Origin: JAGXRK01 sp963714415
GTDB taxonomy: Bacteria; Bacteroidota; Ignavibacteria; Ignavibacteriales; Ignavibacteriaceae
Assembly: GCA_963714415.1 (NCBI GenBank)
Contig: CAVQOL010000027.1
Span: forward strand, 280,798-344,797
Length of the DNA: 64,000 nt
Reading direction: 5' to 3'
A program made the position numbers and the translations under genes. Each line of letters starts with the position of its first letter. Within the stretch, counting starts at the first letter, position 1. Under the pieces are notes generated by a model, which did not search any database, was not told where the DNA came from, and saw nothing but the letters and a program-made list of their open reading frames with translations. This document shows, in pieces, positions 36,523 to 45,796 of this stretch.

Positions 36523-39500
36523 TTATCCCGCGATAGCATCAACATCTTCACTAAATCTTACACTTACTAATTTGGAAACACCTTCCTCCTGCATTGTTAC
36601 GCCATAAAGAGTGTGCGCAGCCTCCATAGTACGCTTGTTATGTGTAACTACAATAAACTGCGTATCTTTACTGAACTCGTGCAGGATGCGTGTAAAGCGA
36701 TCAATATTTGCATCATCAAGCGGAGCGTCAATTTCATCGAGGATACAGAATGGACTTGGCTTCACAAGATAGATGGCAAACAATAATGCAATTGCAGTTA
36801 ATGTTTTTTCTCCTCCGGAGAGAAGTTCAATTGATGTTGGCCTTTTACCTTTAGGTTTTGCAATAATTTCTATTTTTGCTTCAAGCGGATCCTCGTTTTC
36901 TTCAAGCCGTAAATCTGCTTCATCACCCGGATCAAACAAAGTTCTGAATGTCTTTACAAAGTTTTCCCGAATCTTTTCAAATGTTTCCATAAACTGCTTT
37001 TGGGCAGTATTATTTATTTCCTCAATAGTTTGTATTACATCTTTTTCTGAATCAATCAAATCGTTTCTTTGCTTCAATAAAAAATCGAGTCTTTCTTTTT
37101 CCTCTTCATACTCAGAATAAGCAAGCAGGTTTACCGGGCCAAGTGATTTTACTTTTTGCTTGATCTCATGAACTTCACTGCTTCTTTCTGAAAAATTAAA
37201 AGTTTCAAGATCATCAAATGATTTTTTCTCAAGTGTAAGAGAATAACTCTCTTCAATATTTTCATATAAATTCTGAGTTTTAATATTCAACTCATTTAAC
37301 TTCATTTCGGTTAAATGAATTTCTTCTGAAATTTTATCTCGTTCTATTCTTAAAGCTTTTAAAGTGTTTTCTCTTTCGCTCATTTCTGCACGAAGCGCCT
37401 TATATCTCGTATCAATTTCAGTTTCACTTTCAATTATTTCTTCTTTGGCTTTTTCCAATCCGGAAAGTACAATTTGATTTTCTTTTACTAGAGAAAGAAT
37501 GTTTTCACTTTCGTTTGTTGAATCGCTGATATCAGCTTCACGCTTCTCAATTGACTTGCGAATATTGGAAATTGACTCTTCAGCACGTTTGATAGCATTT
37601 CCAGTATTTTTCTTTTCGCCTATTAGTCTTTCTAATTCAAGATTCAACTCGTTTATGTGATTTCTTGTTGAGTTGAATTCTTTTTCTTTCAGCATGAAAT
37701 TTTCTTCTAACAAACTTCGTTTACGTTCTTCTTCATCTCGAATGCTGTTTTCGGTAAAAATTAAGGATTCAAGCTGATTGCGTTTTGTATCGAACAGATT
37801 AGCCTCTGCGGCAAGATCCTGAATTTCCTGTTGAATTTTTTCAGCCTCATCATTGGCTTTTTGTTTTTCAAATTCAAAACGGGAAATCTGCTTATCAACG
37901 TTGTTAAGATCGTTTATTAGGAGTCTTCCTTTTTCGGATAAAACCTTAAGATCAATTGAGCCTATTTTTTCTTCTGTTTCTTTTATTTTATTCTGCAGTT
38001 CTGCTAATTGTTTTTCTCTTACAGGAAATTCTTTTCTTAAATTTTCAAGAAAATGTTTCCTGCCAAAAATAGTATCATCAATCTGAGGAGCTGATCCAGC
38101 TTCAACCACACCATCAGCGCCGAGATAATCTCCATTTAAATTTGTAAAGTTAAATCCCGGATATTTTTTGAAAAGAGTGAAGGCGGTATCGAGATCATTA
38201 ACTATTACAGTATTGCCTAAAACTTTGTTAAAGAATGGAATCCATTTGTTTTCGGTTCTGACAAAATCCTTAGCCCAGCCTAAAAATCCTTTTTCCTGTT
38301 CAATCTTTTTTGCCTTACGCTTCCGCAGATAGCTGGATATTTTATCAATAATATCTTTATTGGTCGCTTCTGCTAAATCAGAGATATAAAACGAAGCTTT
38401 GCCAATTTCATTATTTTGCAGATACTCTATTCCGTTTTTCAGATCATCAAGAGTTTCAACAAGAATATTGTTGAGATTATTCTTCAGTGCTGCTTCAATA
38501 GCAAACCGATATCTTTCCTCAGAGTCACCGATATGAGCAAGAATTGTACTTTCACCTTTTGCCCATGATTGATTATCGAGCAAAGCTTTAGCACCCTTTG
38601 AAACTCCTTCAAGATTATCTATCAGTGATTGAATAAATTCAGTTTTATCTCGAAGATTTTTAATTATGCTTTTATCTTCAAGTTCTTTATCCTTAAGTGC
38701 AGAAAGTTCATTTTCACAATCTTCTTTTTCTTTTTGTTTTGCTAAGAAGAGAGAATCAGCTTGTTTTAAACTTTTTCCTATTTCTTGTTTGTCATTTCCG
38801 AGTTCCTCAAGGTAACCGACTGTTTTTGCGACATTGCTAGAAAGTATAAGAATTTTTTCGTTCAGCTTATTTATTGCCTCTGTCTTTTGCTTAAGCAAAT
38901 CTTCAGTATTGTGTAATTCGTTTTCTTTTCCGGTTATCTCTTTAAATTTTTCTAGTAAAACATCTGATTGAACTTTAAGTTGAACTCTCTTTTCTTCAAG
39001 AGCCGAATCCTGTTCTTTCAGTTTACCTTCAACTTTCCCTCGTTCCAGTTCTTTTATCCTAATCTTTTCTTCAATTTCTTTAATGTTATCATCGCCTTTA
39101 GTCACAGTATTTTCTGATTCGGTCAATTGAACTTTAAGTTCTTCAAGTTCTTGATTGAATCTTTCAATATTACGCTCTAAAGAACTTTTTCTTTCTTTGT
39201 TAAGAGAAAGCGAATTTTGCGTGTTGTAAATTTTTTCAGTCTGAAGTGAAAGTTCTGATCTTTTCTGCTGAAGTTCTGTTTCTATTACTAAAAGTTTTTC
39301 GCGATGCTCTTTTAATTCATCATCAATTCTGGAAACTTCTGATTCAATCTGAATTTTCTGTTTTAATAATTCCTCTTTCCCTATCTTTGATTGCTGGGTC
39401 TGTAAAGTAAATAAAGCTAATTCTCTTTCTGCAAGATCAAGTTCAAGCTCTCTCAGTTTAGAAGAAAGATTATTATGCCTGTCAGCTTTTTTAGCCTGTC

Positions 39501-40119
39501 TCTCAAGCGAGTTTACTTTTTTCTCAACTTCAGAGACAATATCATTTACCCTGGTTAGATCAGCTTTTACATCATCAAGTTTTCTAAGTGCCAGTCTCCT
39601 TCTCAGCTTATATTTATTAACGCCAGCAGCTTCTTCAAACATAGTTCTTCGCTCATCGGCTTTATTGCTTAATATGGTTTCAACCATTTTAAGTTCGATA
39701 ACCGAATAAGCATTTGCACCGATTCCGGTATCCATAAAAAGATTAGTAATGTCTTTTAATCGGCATATGTTTTTGTTGAGAAGATATTCGCTTTCCCCGG
39801 ATCTGAAAATTCTTCTTGTAATTGTAATATCAGAATATTCAATTGGAAGAATTCCTTTTGTGTTCTGAATTGTTAATGAAACTTCTGACATTCCCATCGG
39901 CTTGCGCGTTGCAGTTCCGTTGAAAATAACATTCTCCATTTTATCACTTCGCAGCGCACTGCTTTTCTGTTCACCAAGACACCAGCGAATTGCATCAACA
40001 ATATTTGTTTTTCCGCAACCGTTCGGACCAACGATAGACGTTATACCTTCAACAAACAATACATTGGTTTTCTGTGCAAACGATTTAAATCCGAATATTT
40101 CAAGTTTTGATAAATACAA
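36523..40119 (-). CDS. smc: Chromosome segregation protein SMC
   Basis: The 1,198-residue SMC protein has the N-terminal head with Walker A GPNGCGKTNIVDAIRWCLGE, two long antiparallel coiled coils (about residues 170-500 and 680-1000), the hinge domain (about 510-680, including FYISDLAE and GDYLGADGVVEAGS), and the C-terminal head with signature LLSGGEKTLTAIALLFAI and Walker B FCILDEIDAPLDD. It organises and segregates the chromosome with ScpA/ScpB, which are not in the window. It is flanked by the GH2-like gene (5-base gap) and the propeller gene (14-base gap). Confidence 0.97.
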   Translation of the reverse strand: MYLSKLEIFGFKSFAQKTNVLFVEGITSIVGPNGCGKTNIVDAIRWCLGEQKSSALRSDKMENVIFNGTATRKPMGMSEVSLTIQNTKGILPIEYSDITITRRIFRSGESEYLLNKNICRLKDITNLFMDTGIGANAYSVIELKMVETILSNKADERRTMFEEAAGVNKYKLRRRLALRKLDDVKADLTRVNDIVSEVEKKVNSLERQAKKADRHNNLSSKLRELELDLAERELALFTLQTQQSKIGKEELLKQKIQIESEVSRIDDELKEHREKLLVIETELQQKRSELSLQTEKIYNTQNSLSLNKERKSSLERNIERFNQELEELKVQLTESENTVTKGDDNIKEIEEKIRIKELERGKVEGKLKEQDSALEEKRVQLKVQSDVLLEKFKEITGKENELHNTEDLLKQKTEAINKLNEKILILSSNVAKTVGYLEELGNDKQEIGKSLKQADSLFLAKQKEKEDCENELSALKDKELEDKSIIKNLRDKTEFIQSLIDNLEGVSKGAKALLDNQSWAKGESTILAHIGDSEERYRFAIEAALKNNLNNILVETLDDLKNGIEYLQNNEIGKASFYISDLAEATNKDIIDKISSYLRKRKAKKIEQEKGFLGWAKDFVRTENKWIPFFNKVLGNTVIVNDLDTAFTLFKKYPGFNFTNLNGDYLGADGVVEAGSAPQIDDTIFGRKHFLENLRKEFPVREKQLAELQNKIKETEEKIGSIDLKVLSEKGRLLINDLNNVDKQISRFEFEKQKANDEAEKIQQEIQDLAAEANLFDTKRNQLESLIFTENSIRDEEERKRSLLEENFMLKEKEFNSTRNHINELNLELERLIGEKKNTGNAIKRAEESISNIRKSIEKREADISDSTNESENILSLVKENQIVLSGLEKAKEEIIESETEIDTRYKALRAEMSERENTLKALRIERDKISEEIHLTEMKLNELNIKTQNLYENIEESYSLTLEKKSFDDLETFNFSERSSEVHEIKQKVKSLGPVNLLAYSEYEEEKERLDFLLKQRNDLIDSEKDVIQTIEEINNTAQKQFMETFEKIRENFVKTFRTLFDPGDEADLRLEENEDPLEAKIEIIAKPKGKRPTSIELLSGGEKTLTAIALLFAIYLVKPSPFCILDEIDAPLDDANIDRFTRILHEFSKDTQFIVVTHNKRTMEAAHTLYGVTMQEEGVSKLVSVRFSEDVDAIAG

Positions 40120-40124
40120 TTTGT

Positions 40125-42734
40125 TTATCCGATAATGTTAAACTGCTTTAATGTTAACATCAGGTACTGGATGACCGAGTTGTTTACCTGGAAGTAAATT
40201 AAGAATCCGCCAAACACAGTGAGGGAAAGTAAAATGCTGTAAAAATAAACCGGCCCTGCGCTAACATCATAAATCACATAAATGCCTTTCATCAATCTGT
40301 GAATTAACCAGAATGTGAAAATTGCAAATACGACAAAGAAATAAATATTGGCTATATCTGCCATTAGCAACCTGTATAGAATTATACCGACAGGAATGAA
40401 AAGCACCAAGGGAAGAAATGCCCAAACAATTACAAAAAATGCGCTCGATAAATAAACTTTCGTTTTAACAAACATTGATGCAGATCTCACAATCAAAGTA
40501 AGCAAGACTATGGCGGCAATGAATAGTATTGATAACCAGACAAGCGAGCTTAAAGGATTCCAGGCAAAATATCCTGCCGCGAATAAAAGATTTGGACTTC
40601 CGAATGAGAGTAGAATTTTTTCAAATAAAATGTTAGTCTTTAAATAGAATAGAATATTGCTTGTTAGAAGTGCAGCTGTTATTGCAATAATAACCGCAAG
40701 AAATAATGAATGATATGCAGATAATATTCTTTGATCTCTCACATCGGCGAAAAAGTTATACGGACGAAGTAAAGCACGTGATGCATCTTCCCTGAACTTC
40801 CTGCCGGAGTTCACAAGAATTCCCAACGAAATTGCAAGCAGAAGTCCCAAAACAATAAATATCATTGGTGCATCATCTTTACTACTGCCAATTGGAATTG
40901 TAACTTTTTCTGTGTTCATCAATCTTGCATTTACCACTTTATAAGCAAGACGTGATACGTCTCTATCTGATCCCGCTAAACCAATATTATAAACCAATCC
41001 AGCATCATATCCTGAAAGGAGAGAAGGAAAATCGCCTTTAACATCATACATTGTGTTTATAAAGAAAGCACTTAATTTTACTTCTTCTGCAAAATTAAAA
41101 AGTTCATCGAAGTATTTTGCCTGAGCTTCGTATGAATATTCATTTACATAACCATCGGTTTCGCCAATATTAACTGTATATGTTGCTTCACTAATAAAAA
41201 ATCTTCCTGCACCTAATTTTTCTTTAAGTTCGACAAGATCATTTTTAATATCATTAGTCGAAATATTAAAAAGTTCAATGCCGTAAAGATCAATATTTTC
41301 AATTTGGTCTATATCAAATCCGACAAAGGATGCAAAGGTAAGAAATTCATATTGTTCTTTAACTTTTTCACCAAGATCCGTAAGTAGTGACCTATGAGAA
41401 TTAAAACGTGACATATAAGAACTTCCAAAACCGACTGCACCAACGGCAGAATAACCTGAATAAGCTTTAAGAAAATTGCTAAGAAAATTTCTGCTCCTTA
41501 CCATAAAATTCTGATCGTTTGCAAGTCCTTCCGGAATCGAACCAACTGGAATTTCAATGAAGGCAATTAATCCAACTTCTTCACAAAGTTTCAAATAATA
41601 AGGATGAGGAACTGACTTAGAAAATCTTACAGCATTAAATCCTGTTTCTTTTATGAGTACGAGATCTTTCTCCATCTGAGAGTAAGATGAAAGACTTCCA
41701 AATTCATCAGACGACGGAAGATAAGTTACACCTTTCAAGTTACATGCTTTATCGTTTAAAAGAAGATTATCATCTTGTAATCCTAATTCAAAAAGAGCAA
41801 TTGACCTGTCAGTCAAATCAATAAGCTGATTACCACGGTATAGTTCAAGTCTGATGATATAACTGCCGGGAGTTTCAGGCGACCATAAAATTGGATCATT
41901 AATTAAGATAGACTGCTTCACTTCAAATTCACGATTCAGTTTCAATTCAAACTTAAAATCATTGCCGCTTATTTGAGTTTTACCATCGGGTGAATATGCT
42001 TTTACTTTTAAAGTAAAATTATTCGCTTCTTCAACTGTGTCATCAGGTTTTTTGAATTCTTTATTTTCAATAACAGATCTTATTTCGACAGAAGCTTTTT
42101 TGTTTGAAAAGTTAAGCGATTTCTTAAGCGTCACTTCCTCAATATTTATATTTGGAGTAATATGAAGAAAGACATCACGGATAATTCCGCCAAAGTTCTG
42201 CGGAAATAAAAATCTTTGCTTAAGGGGAATTGTGTTTTCAGAATCTAATTCGTAGCTGAGTTTAACAGAAATTAAATTCTCTTGATCAGATTTAAGTATA
42301 TCTCTTGGCACATCAATACTGAAAGGAAACTCCCCGCCGGAATGCCTGTAAATAATATTTTTATTCAGAGAAATATCTGCGGTATAGTTTAAACCGAAGA
42401 ATACAAGCTTCATTCTGCTGCTATTTATTTCTGAAGAAGATAGCTTGAATGATTTTTCAAAAATAAATTCGCCTTTGCCTTGAAATATTGACGGAACACT
42501 TACACTTACTTTATTTTGCTTTTCGTCATCGGCAGAATAGACTTTCCATACACCGTTAAGTGAAATTATTTTTCTTGAATCGGTAATGTCAAAAAACAAC
42601 AGGTCAGGTGAATTGATCTTATAATGAGGCAGGTCCCGAAAGATAACCTGAGAGGATAAAAGCGGTTGAAATGCTATTATTGCAAAAAGAACTAATCGAA
42701 TTATGTAATTAAACGCCAAAATGTTGATTTTCAT
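40125..42734 (-). CDS. GH2-like (beta-galactosidase fold) protein fused to a Yip1-like multi-pass membrane domain
   Basis: I take the ATG at 42734 (MKINILAFNYIIRLVLFAII), which opens on a signal peptide. The exported part follows glycoside hydrolase family 2: sugar-binding domain (LNGVWKVYSADDE; FEKSFKLS; FFGLNYTADISLN), an Ig-like domain, and a TIM-barrel part (LKGVTYLPSSDEFG; ETGFNAVRFSKSVPHPYYLKLCEEVGLIAFIEIP). The usual acid/base Asn-Glu motif is missing (VGFGSSYM at its place), although FISEATY might hold the nucleophile, so activity is doubtful. The last 240 residues have about six transmembrane helices resembling the Yip1 family. It starts the run with smc and the lipid A genes. I know of no characterised protein with this fusion. 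Confidence 0.75.
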   Translation of the reverse strand: MKINILAFNYIIRLVLFAIIAFQPLLSSQVIFRDLPHYKINSPDLLFFDITDSRKIISLNGVWKVYSADDEKQNKVSVSVPSIFQGKGEFIFEKSFKLSSSEINSSRMKLVFFGLNYTADISLNKNIIYRHSGGEFPFSIDVPRDILKSDQENLISVKLSYELDSENTIPLKQRFLFPQNFGGIIRDVFLHITPNINIEEVTLKKSLNFSNKKASVEIRSVIENKEFKKPDDTVEEANNFTLKVKAYSPDGKTQISGNDFKFELKLNREFEVKQSILINDPILWSPETPGSYIIRLELYRGNQLIDLTDRSIALFELGLQDDNLLLNDKACNLKGVTYLPSSDEFGSLSSYSQMEKDLVLIKETGFNAVRFSKSVPHPYYLKLCEEVGLIAFIEIPVGSIPEGLANDQNFMVRSRNFLSNFLKAYSGYSAVGAVGFGSSYMSRFNSHRSLLTDLGEKVKEQYEFLTFASFVGFDIDQIENIDLYGIELFNISTNDIKNDLVELKEKLGAGRFFISEATYTVNIGETDGYVNEYSYEAQAKYFDELFNFAEEVKLSAFFINTMYDVKGDFPSLLSGYDAGLVYNIGLAGSDRDVSRLAYKVVNARLMNTEKVTIPIGSSKDDAPMIFIVLGLLLAISLGILVNSGRKFREDASRALLRPYNFFADVRDQRILSAYHSLFLAVIIAITAALLTSNILFYLKTNILFEKILLSFGSPNLLFAAGYFAWNPLSSLVWLSILFIAAIVLLTLIVRSASMFVKTKVYLSSAFFVIVWAFLPLVLFIPVGIILYRLLMADIANIYFFVVFAIFTFWLIHRLMKGIYVIYDVSAGPVYFYSILLSLTVFGGFLIYFQVNNSVIQYLMLTLKQFNIIG

Positions 42735-43000
42735 ATCCAAATTGCTGAGAAATAAACTTACAAATATAGCGTCAAATCGAGGGGAATGCAATGTAAGAAA
42801 CTATAGATTAAGCGTAATCTAAAGAAAACTTCAAGCATGAAATTACAATTTGCTTTAATTTGGTTGCGGCTTACTCAAAACATAAAGATTACGATTGTGA
42901 TCTGGATATGAGGAGGTTAAATATACGGTCTGCAATTTAGAACAATGAATCATTTATTTTACGAAAGCATCAAATTGTTAAAAATTTAAGAAGTATTATT

Positions 43001-43306
43001 ATGAATTCTATAAATGAAATTAAGAAGCTAAAGATTAATAATTACATAAAAATTGGACAGTCTGATCTTGATGAATTAATCTCTCGATCTAAAATATTAT
43101 TTGAAAAAGATACTTTGATTTCTAACAAAATTAGAATACTGCAGCTTGATAACTGCATTTTTTTTCAAGAGATGACTGGCAAAAGAGAATTTCTCGTAAG
43201 AAAAATGAAAGACATAGATACCGCTAAGGAACTTATGGCAAAACGAATGGAGATTTACGAAAAAATGTGGGATGGCTGCGGGTGTAAAGTTGATTATTAC
43301 TCATAA
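43001..43306 (+). CDS. Small conserved-looking protein with C-terminal CGC motif
   Basis: The 101-residue protein has no signal or membrane segment. It is rich in Lys/Ile/Glu and ends in EKMWDGCGCKVDYYS, with two cysteines in a C-x-C arrangement. I do not recognise a family. The closely spaced cysteines near the C-terminus suggest metal binding or a redox role. It stands alone on the plus strand, 112 bases before the antiporter gene, with no visible terminator between, so they may be co-transcribed. Confidence 0.6.
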   Translation: MNSINEIKKLKINNYIKIGQSDLDELISRSKILFEKDTLISNKIRILQLDNCIFFQEMTGKREFLVRKMKDIDTAKELMAKRMEIYEKMWDGCGCKVDYYS

Positions 43307-43418
43307 AATCTATTAAACTACCACAATTCAACTTCTTTCTATTAGCTTCTTTTTTAATTAGCTTCGCAAAAAGTTTTTCTCATATTTAATTTCAGTTATT
43401 AGCTGCTGGATACCCTTT

Positions 43419-45590
43419 ATGGAATTTACGAATGAAATAATTTTTGTAGGTGTCCATAATGATATATTAAAACTTCTTATTCAGATTTCTATTCTTCTTA
43501 TAGCTGCAAGGTTTTTTGGTGAGATTGCACAGAAATTAGGTCAGCCCTCTGTACTTGGTGAAATACTTGCAGGAATAATTCTCGGTCCTTCTTTACTAGG
43601 CAACATCTTCCCCTTTATTCATGGCTGGATAATACCGGTTACTGAAATACAAAAAAACTTACTAGAAGTAATTACTCTAATCGGGGCAATGTTTTTGTTA
43701 CTAATAACCGGACTTGAAACAGATCTTCAACTAATAAAACATCATTCTAAAAAAGTTTTGGGAATTGCTCTTGGTGAATTACCTTTTTCATTGATATGCG
43801 GATTTGCCTTCGGTTTTTTTATTCCAGACTCATTTCTCGTTGATCCAAATCAAAGAATAGTATTTGCACTCTTTATCGCTATTGCCATTTCGCTTTCTGC
43901 AATACCGGTTATTGCAAAAGTGTTGATAGATTTAAAGTTAATAAGAAGGGATATTGGTCAAATTACTCTCGCAGTGGCAATGTTTGATGATACTGTCGCC
44001 TGGATTTTACTTTCTATTGTGCTTGGACTTATAGGTGGAGAAGTTGTTTCTGTTGGAACTATTAGTTACTCATTCTTCAAAGTTATCATGTTTGTCGGAC
44101 TAAGCTTTTTCATTGGGAAAATTATTGTCAGACATCTATTGCATTTCACACAAAGCAGAATTTCTTCAAGGGATAAAATACTTACATTAATTATAGTATT
44201 TAGTTTTGGACTTGGTGCTATAGTCCAGTCAATAGGTCTTGAAGCAGTCCTTGGAGCATTTATTGCGGGAATTATTTTTGCTCAGTCACCTGCTGTTCCA
44301 AAAGGATCTATTGATAAATTAGAGAGCACTACTTTCGGTATTTTTGCTCCAATATTTTTTGCCAGTGCAGGATTAAAGGTAAATGTTATTGATCTGTTCA
44401 GAACTGATTTCATACTGATAGGCATAGGATTAATACTTGTAGCTATATTAAGCAAATTTATAGGAGCGTATATTGGTGCAAGATTTTTAGCAAGAACTAA
44501 TCACTGGACAGCATTAAGTTTTGGTGCAGGATTAAATGCAAGAGGTGCAATTCAAATAATAGTAGCTACAATAGGTTTATCCTTTGGGATTTTATCACAG
44601 GAAATTTATTCACTTATTATTATTACTGCAGTAGTTACATCACTTATGGCACCGGTAATGCTTCGATGGACACTCAGTCATGTAAAGCCTGAAGATGCTG
44701 AACTTACAAGGCTTCGGCAAGAAGAATTATTAAAAGATAACATATTAAATACTGTTCACCGTGTTCTGCTTCCTGTAAGAAAAAGAGAAATCGGTCAGGC
44801 AACTCCTTCTAAAATCATAGAAGCAAAAATACTGGAAAGAATTGGCAGAAAAACAAATCTGAGTGTTACTCTGTTTACCATAGCCGAAGAAAAAGAAAAA
44901 GCTGAAAGCCAGCAATTTCTTAACACTCTTGGAGGCTTCTTTAAAGAGTTATCAGTAAATAAAAAAGTTGTTGTAAGAAAACAAACTCTCGAAGGCATTT
45001 TAGATGAAGTAAAGAAAGATTATGACCTTCTTATTATCGGTGCCACTGAGAGAAGTAGAAGTTCAGATATGATCTTTAATCCAATTGTAGATAATCTTGT
45101 TAGATTCTCCCCTTGTTCAACTATTGTCGTTCAAAGCAGCAATGTTTCCGAAGATTGGAGCCCAAGCAGAATTCTTGTTCCAACAAATGGAAGTTTGGCT
45201 TCCAAAAGAGCAGCAGAGGTTGCTTTTGGAATTGCATATCACGATTATGACCAGGTTCATATTCTTAACGTTATTGAAGCTAAAGAAGACTATTCTGCCT
45301 CCTTAGACCTGGAAGGAAGCTTAAGAGAACGCAGATTAACTTTTGCACATCAAACGGTTGAAGAACTAAAAATACTTGGCGAATCTCTGAATGTAAACAC
45401 TTTCACTGAAATTGAAATTGGCGGAGAACCCGGTTCTGTGATTTTAAAGATGTCCTCTGAAAAGAATTTTGATCTCATCGTTCTGGGAACTGATATCAGA
45501 CCAGGGGCAGACAAATTATATCTCGGTCCGAGAGTGGAGAAAATTCTGAATAATTGCACCTGCCCTGTACTCGTGGTTAATTCTGTTTAG
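43419..45590 (+). CDS. CPA2 cation:proton antiporter fused to two universal stress protein domains
   Basis: The 723-residue protein has residues about 15-420 with 11-13 transmembrane helices of the Kef/NhaA-like Na+/H+ exchanger family (GQPSVLGEILAGIILGPSLLG; LITGLETDLQLIKHHSKK; AMFDDTVAWILLSIVLG; GAGLNARGAIQIIVATIG). A first Usp domain (about 440-575) and a second Usp domain (about 580-720) follow. The second has the ATP-binding pattern GTDIRPGADKLYLGPRVEKILNNC, in which G-x-R is replaced by GTDIR. The Usp domains probably regulate transport in the cytoplasm. This CPA2-Usp design is known in many bacteria. Confidence 0.92.
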   Translation: MEFTNEIIFVGVHNDILKLLIQISILLIAARFFGEIAQKLGQPSVLGEILAGIILGPSLLGNIFPFIHGWIIPVTEIQKNLLEVITLIGAMFLLLITGLETDLQLIKHHSKKVLGIALGELPFSLICGFAFGFFIPDSFLVDPNQRIVFALFIAIAISLSAIPVIAKVLIDLKLIRRDIGQITLAVAMFDDTVAWILLSIVLGLIGGEVVSVGTISYSFFKVIMFVGLSFFIGKIIVRHLLHFTQSRISSRDKILTLIIVFSFGLGAIVQSIGLEAVLGAFIAGIIFAQSPAVPKGSIDKLESTTFGIFAPIFFASAGLKVNVIDLFRTDFILIGIGLILVAILSKFIGAYIGARFLARTNHWTALSFGAGLNARGAIQIIVATIGLSFGILSQEIYSLIIITAVVTSLMAPVMLRWTLSHVKPEDAELTRLRQEELLKDNILNTVHRVLLPVRKREIGQATPSKIIEAKILERIGRKTNLSVTLFTIAEEKEKAESQQFLNTLGGFFKELSVNKKVVVRKQTLEGILDEVKKDYDLLIIGATERSRSSDMIFNPIVDNLVRFSPCSTIVVQSSNVSEDWSPSRILVPTNGSLASKRAAEVAFGIAYHDYDQVHILNVIEAKEDYSASLDLEGSLRERRLTFAHQTVEELKILGESLNVNTFTEIEIGGEPGSVILKMSSEKNFDLIVLGTDIRPGADKLYLGPRVEKILNNCTCPVLVVNSV

Positions 45591-45608
45591 CTTTTTAGTT
45601 ATTATACT

Positions 45609-45745
45609 CTAATTCACTACAACCAACTTACTAATATTGCTTTTCCCCATATCTATCGTCAACACCTTGCGTTTATTATCAATCAATGCCTGCCTGTCAC
45701 CAAATGCCTGCGCTGTTTTTAAAACTCCAAAAGTCATTGATGATG
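45609..45745 (-). pseudogene. Duplicated 3' end of pgi (fragment)
   Basis: The minus-strand frame reads SSMTFGVLKTAQAFGDRQALIDNKRKVLTIDM and then a stop. It matches the C-terminus of the phosphoglucose isomerase at 49261-50936 almost residue for residue, with about 85% nucleotide identity over roughly 100 bases. No upstream part of the gene is present. It lies in direct orientation with pgi 3.6 kb away, so the two tails flank the segment carrying two type IX cargo genes. Confidence 0.85.
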
Positions 45746-45752
45746 AAACATC

Positions 45753-45782
45753 GTTAGAGACGCACCGAAATGCGTCTCTAAC
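45753..45782. repeat. Perfect 12-bp inverted repeat (REP-like)
   Basis: GTTAGAGACGCA (45753-45764) and TGCGTCTCTAAC (45771-45782) are perfect complements around a 6-base loop. The AGAGACGC arm is a common core of intergenic palindromic repeats in Bacteroidota and cyanobacteria. It lies between the pgi fragment and the 45797 gene. No T-run follows on either side, so a terminator role is less likely. Confidence 0.8.
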
Positions 45783-45796
45783 TAATTAGTGCGATA

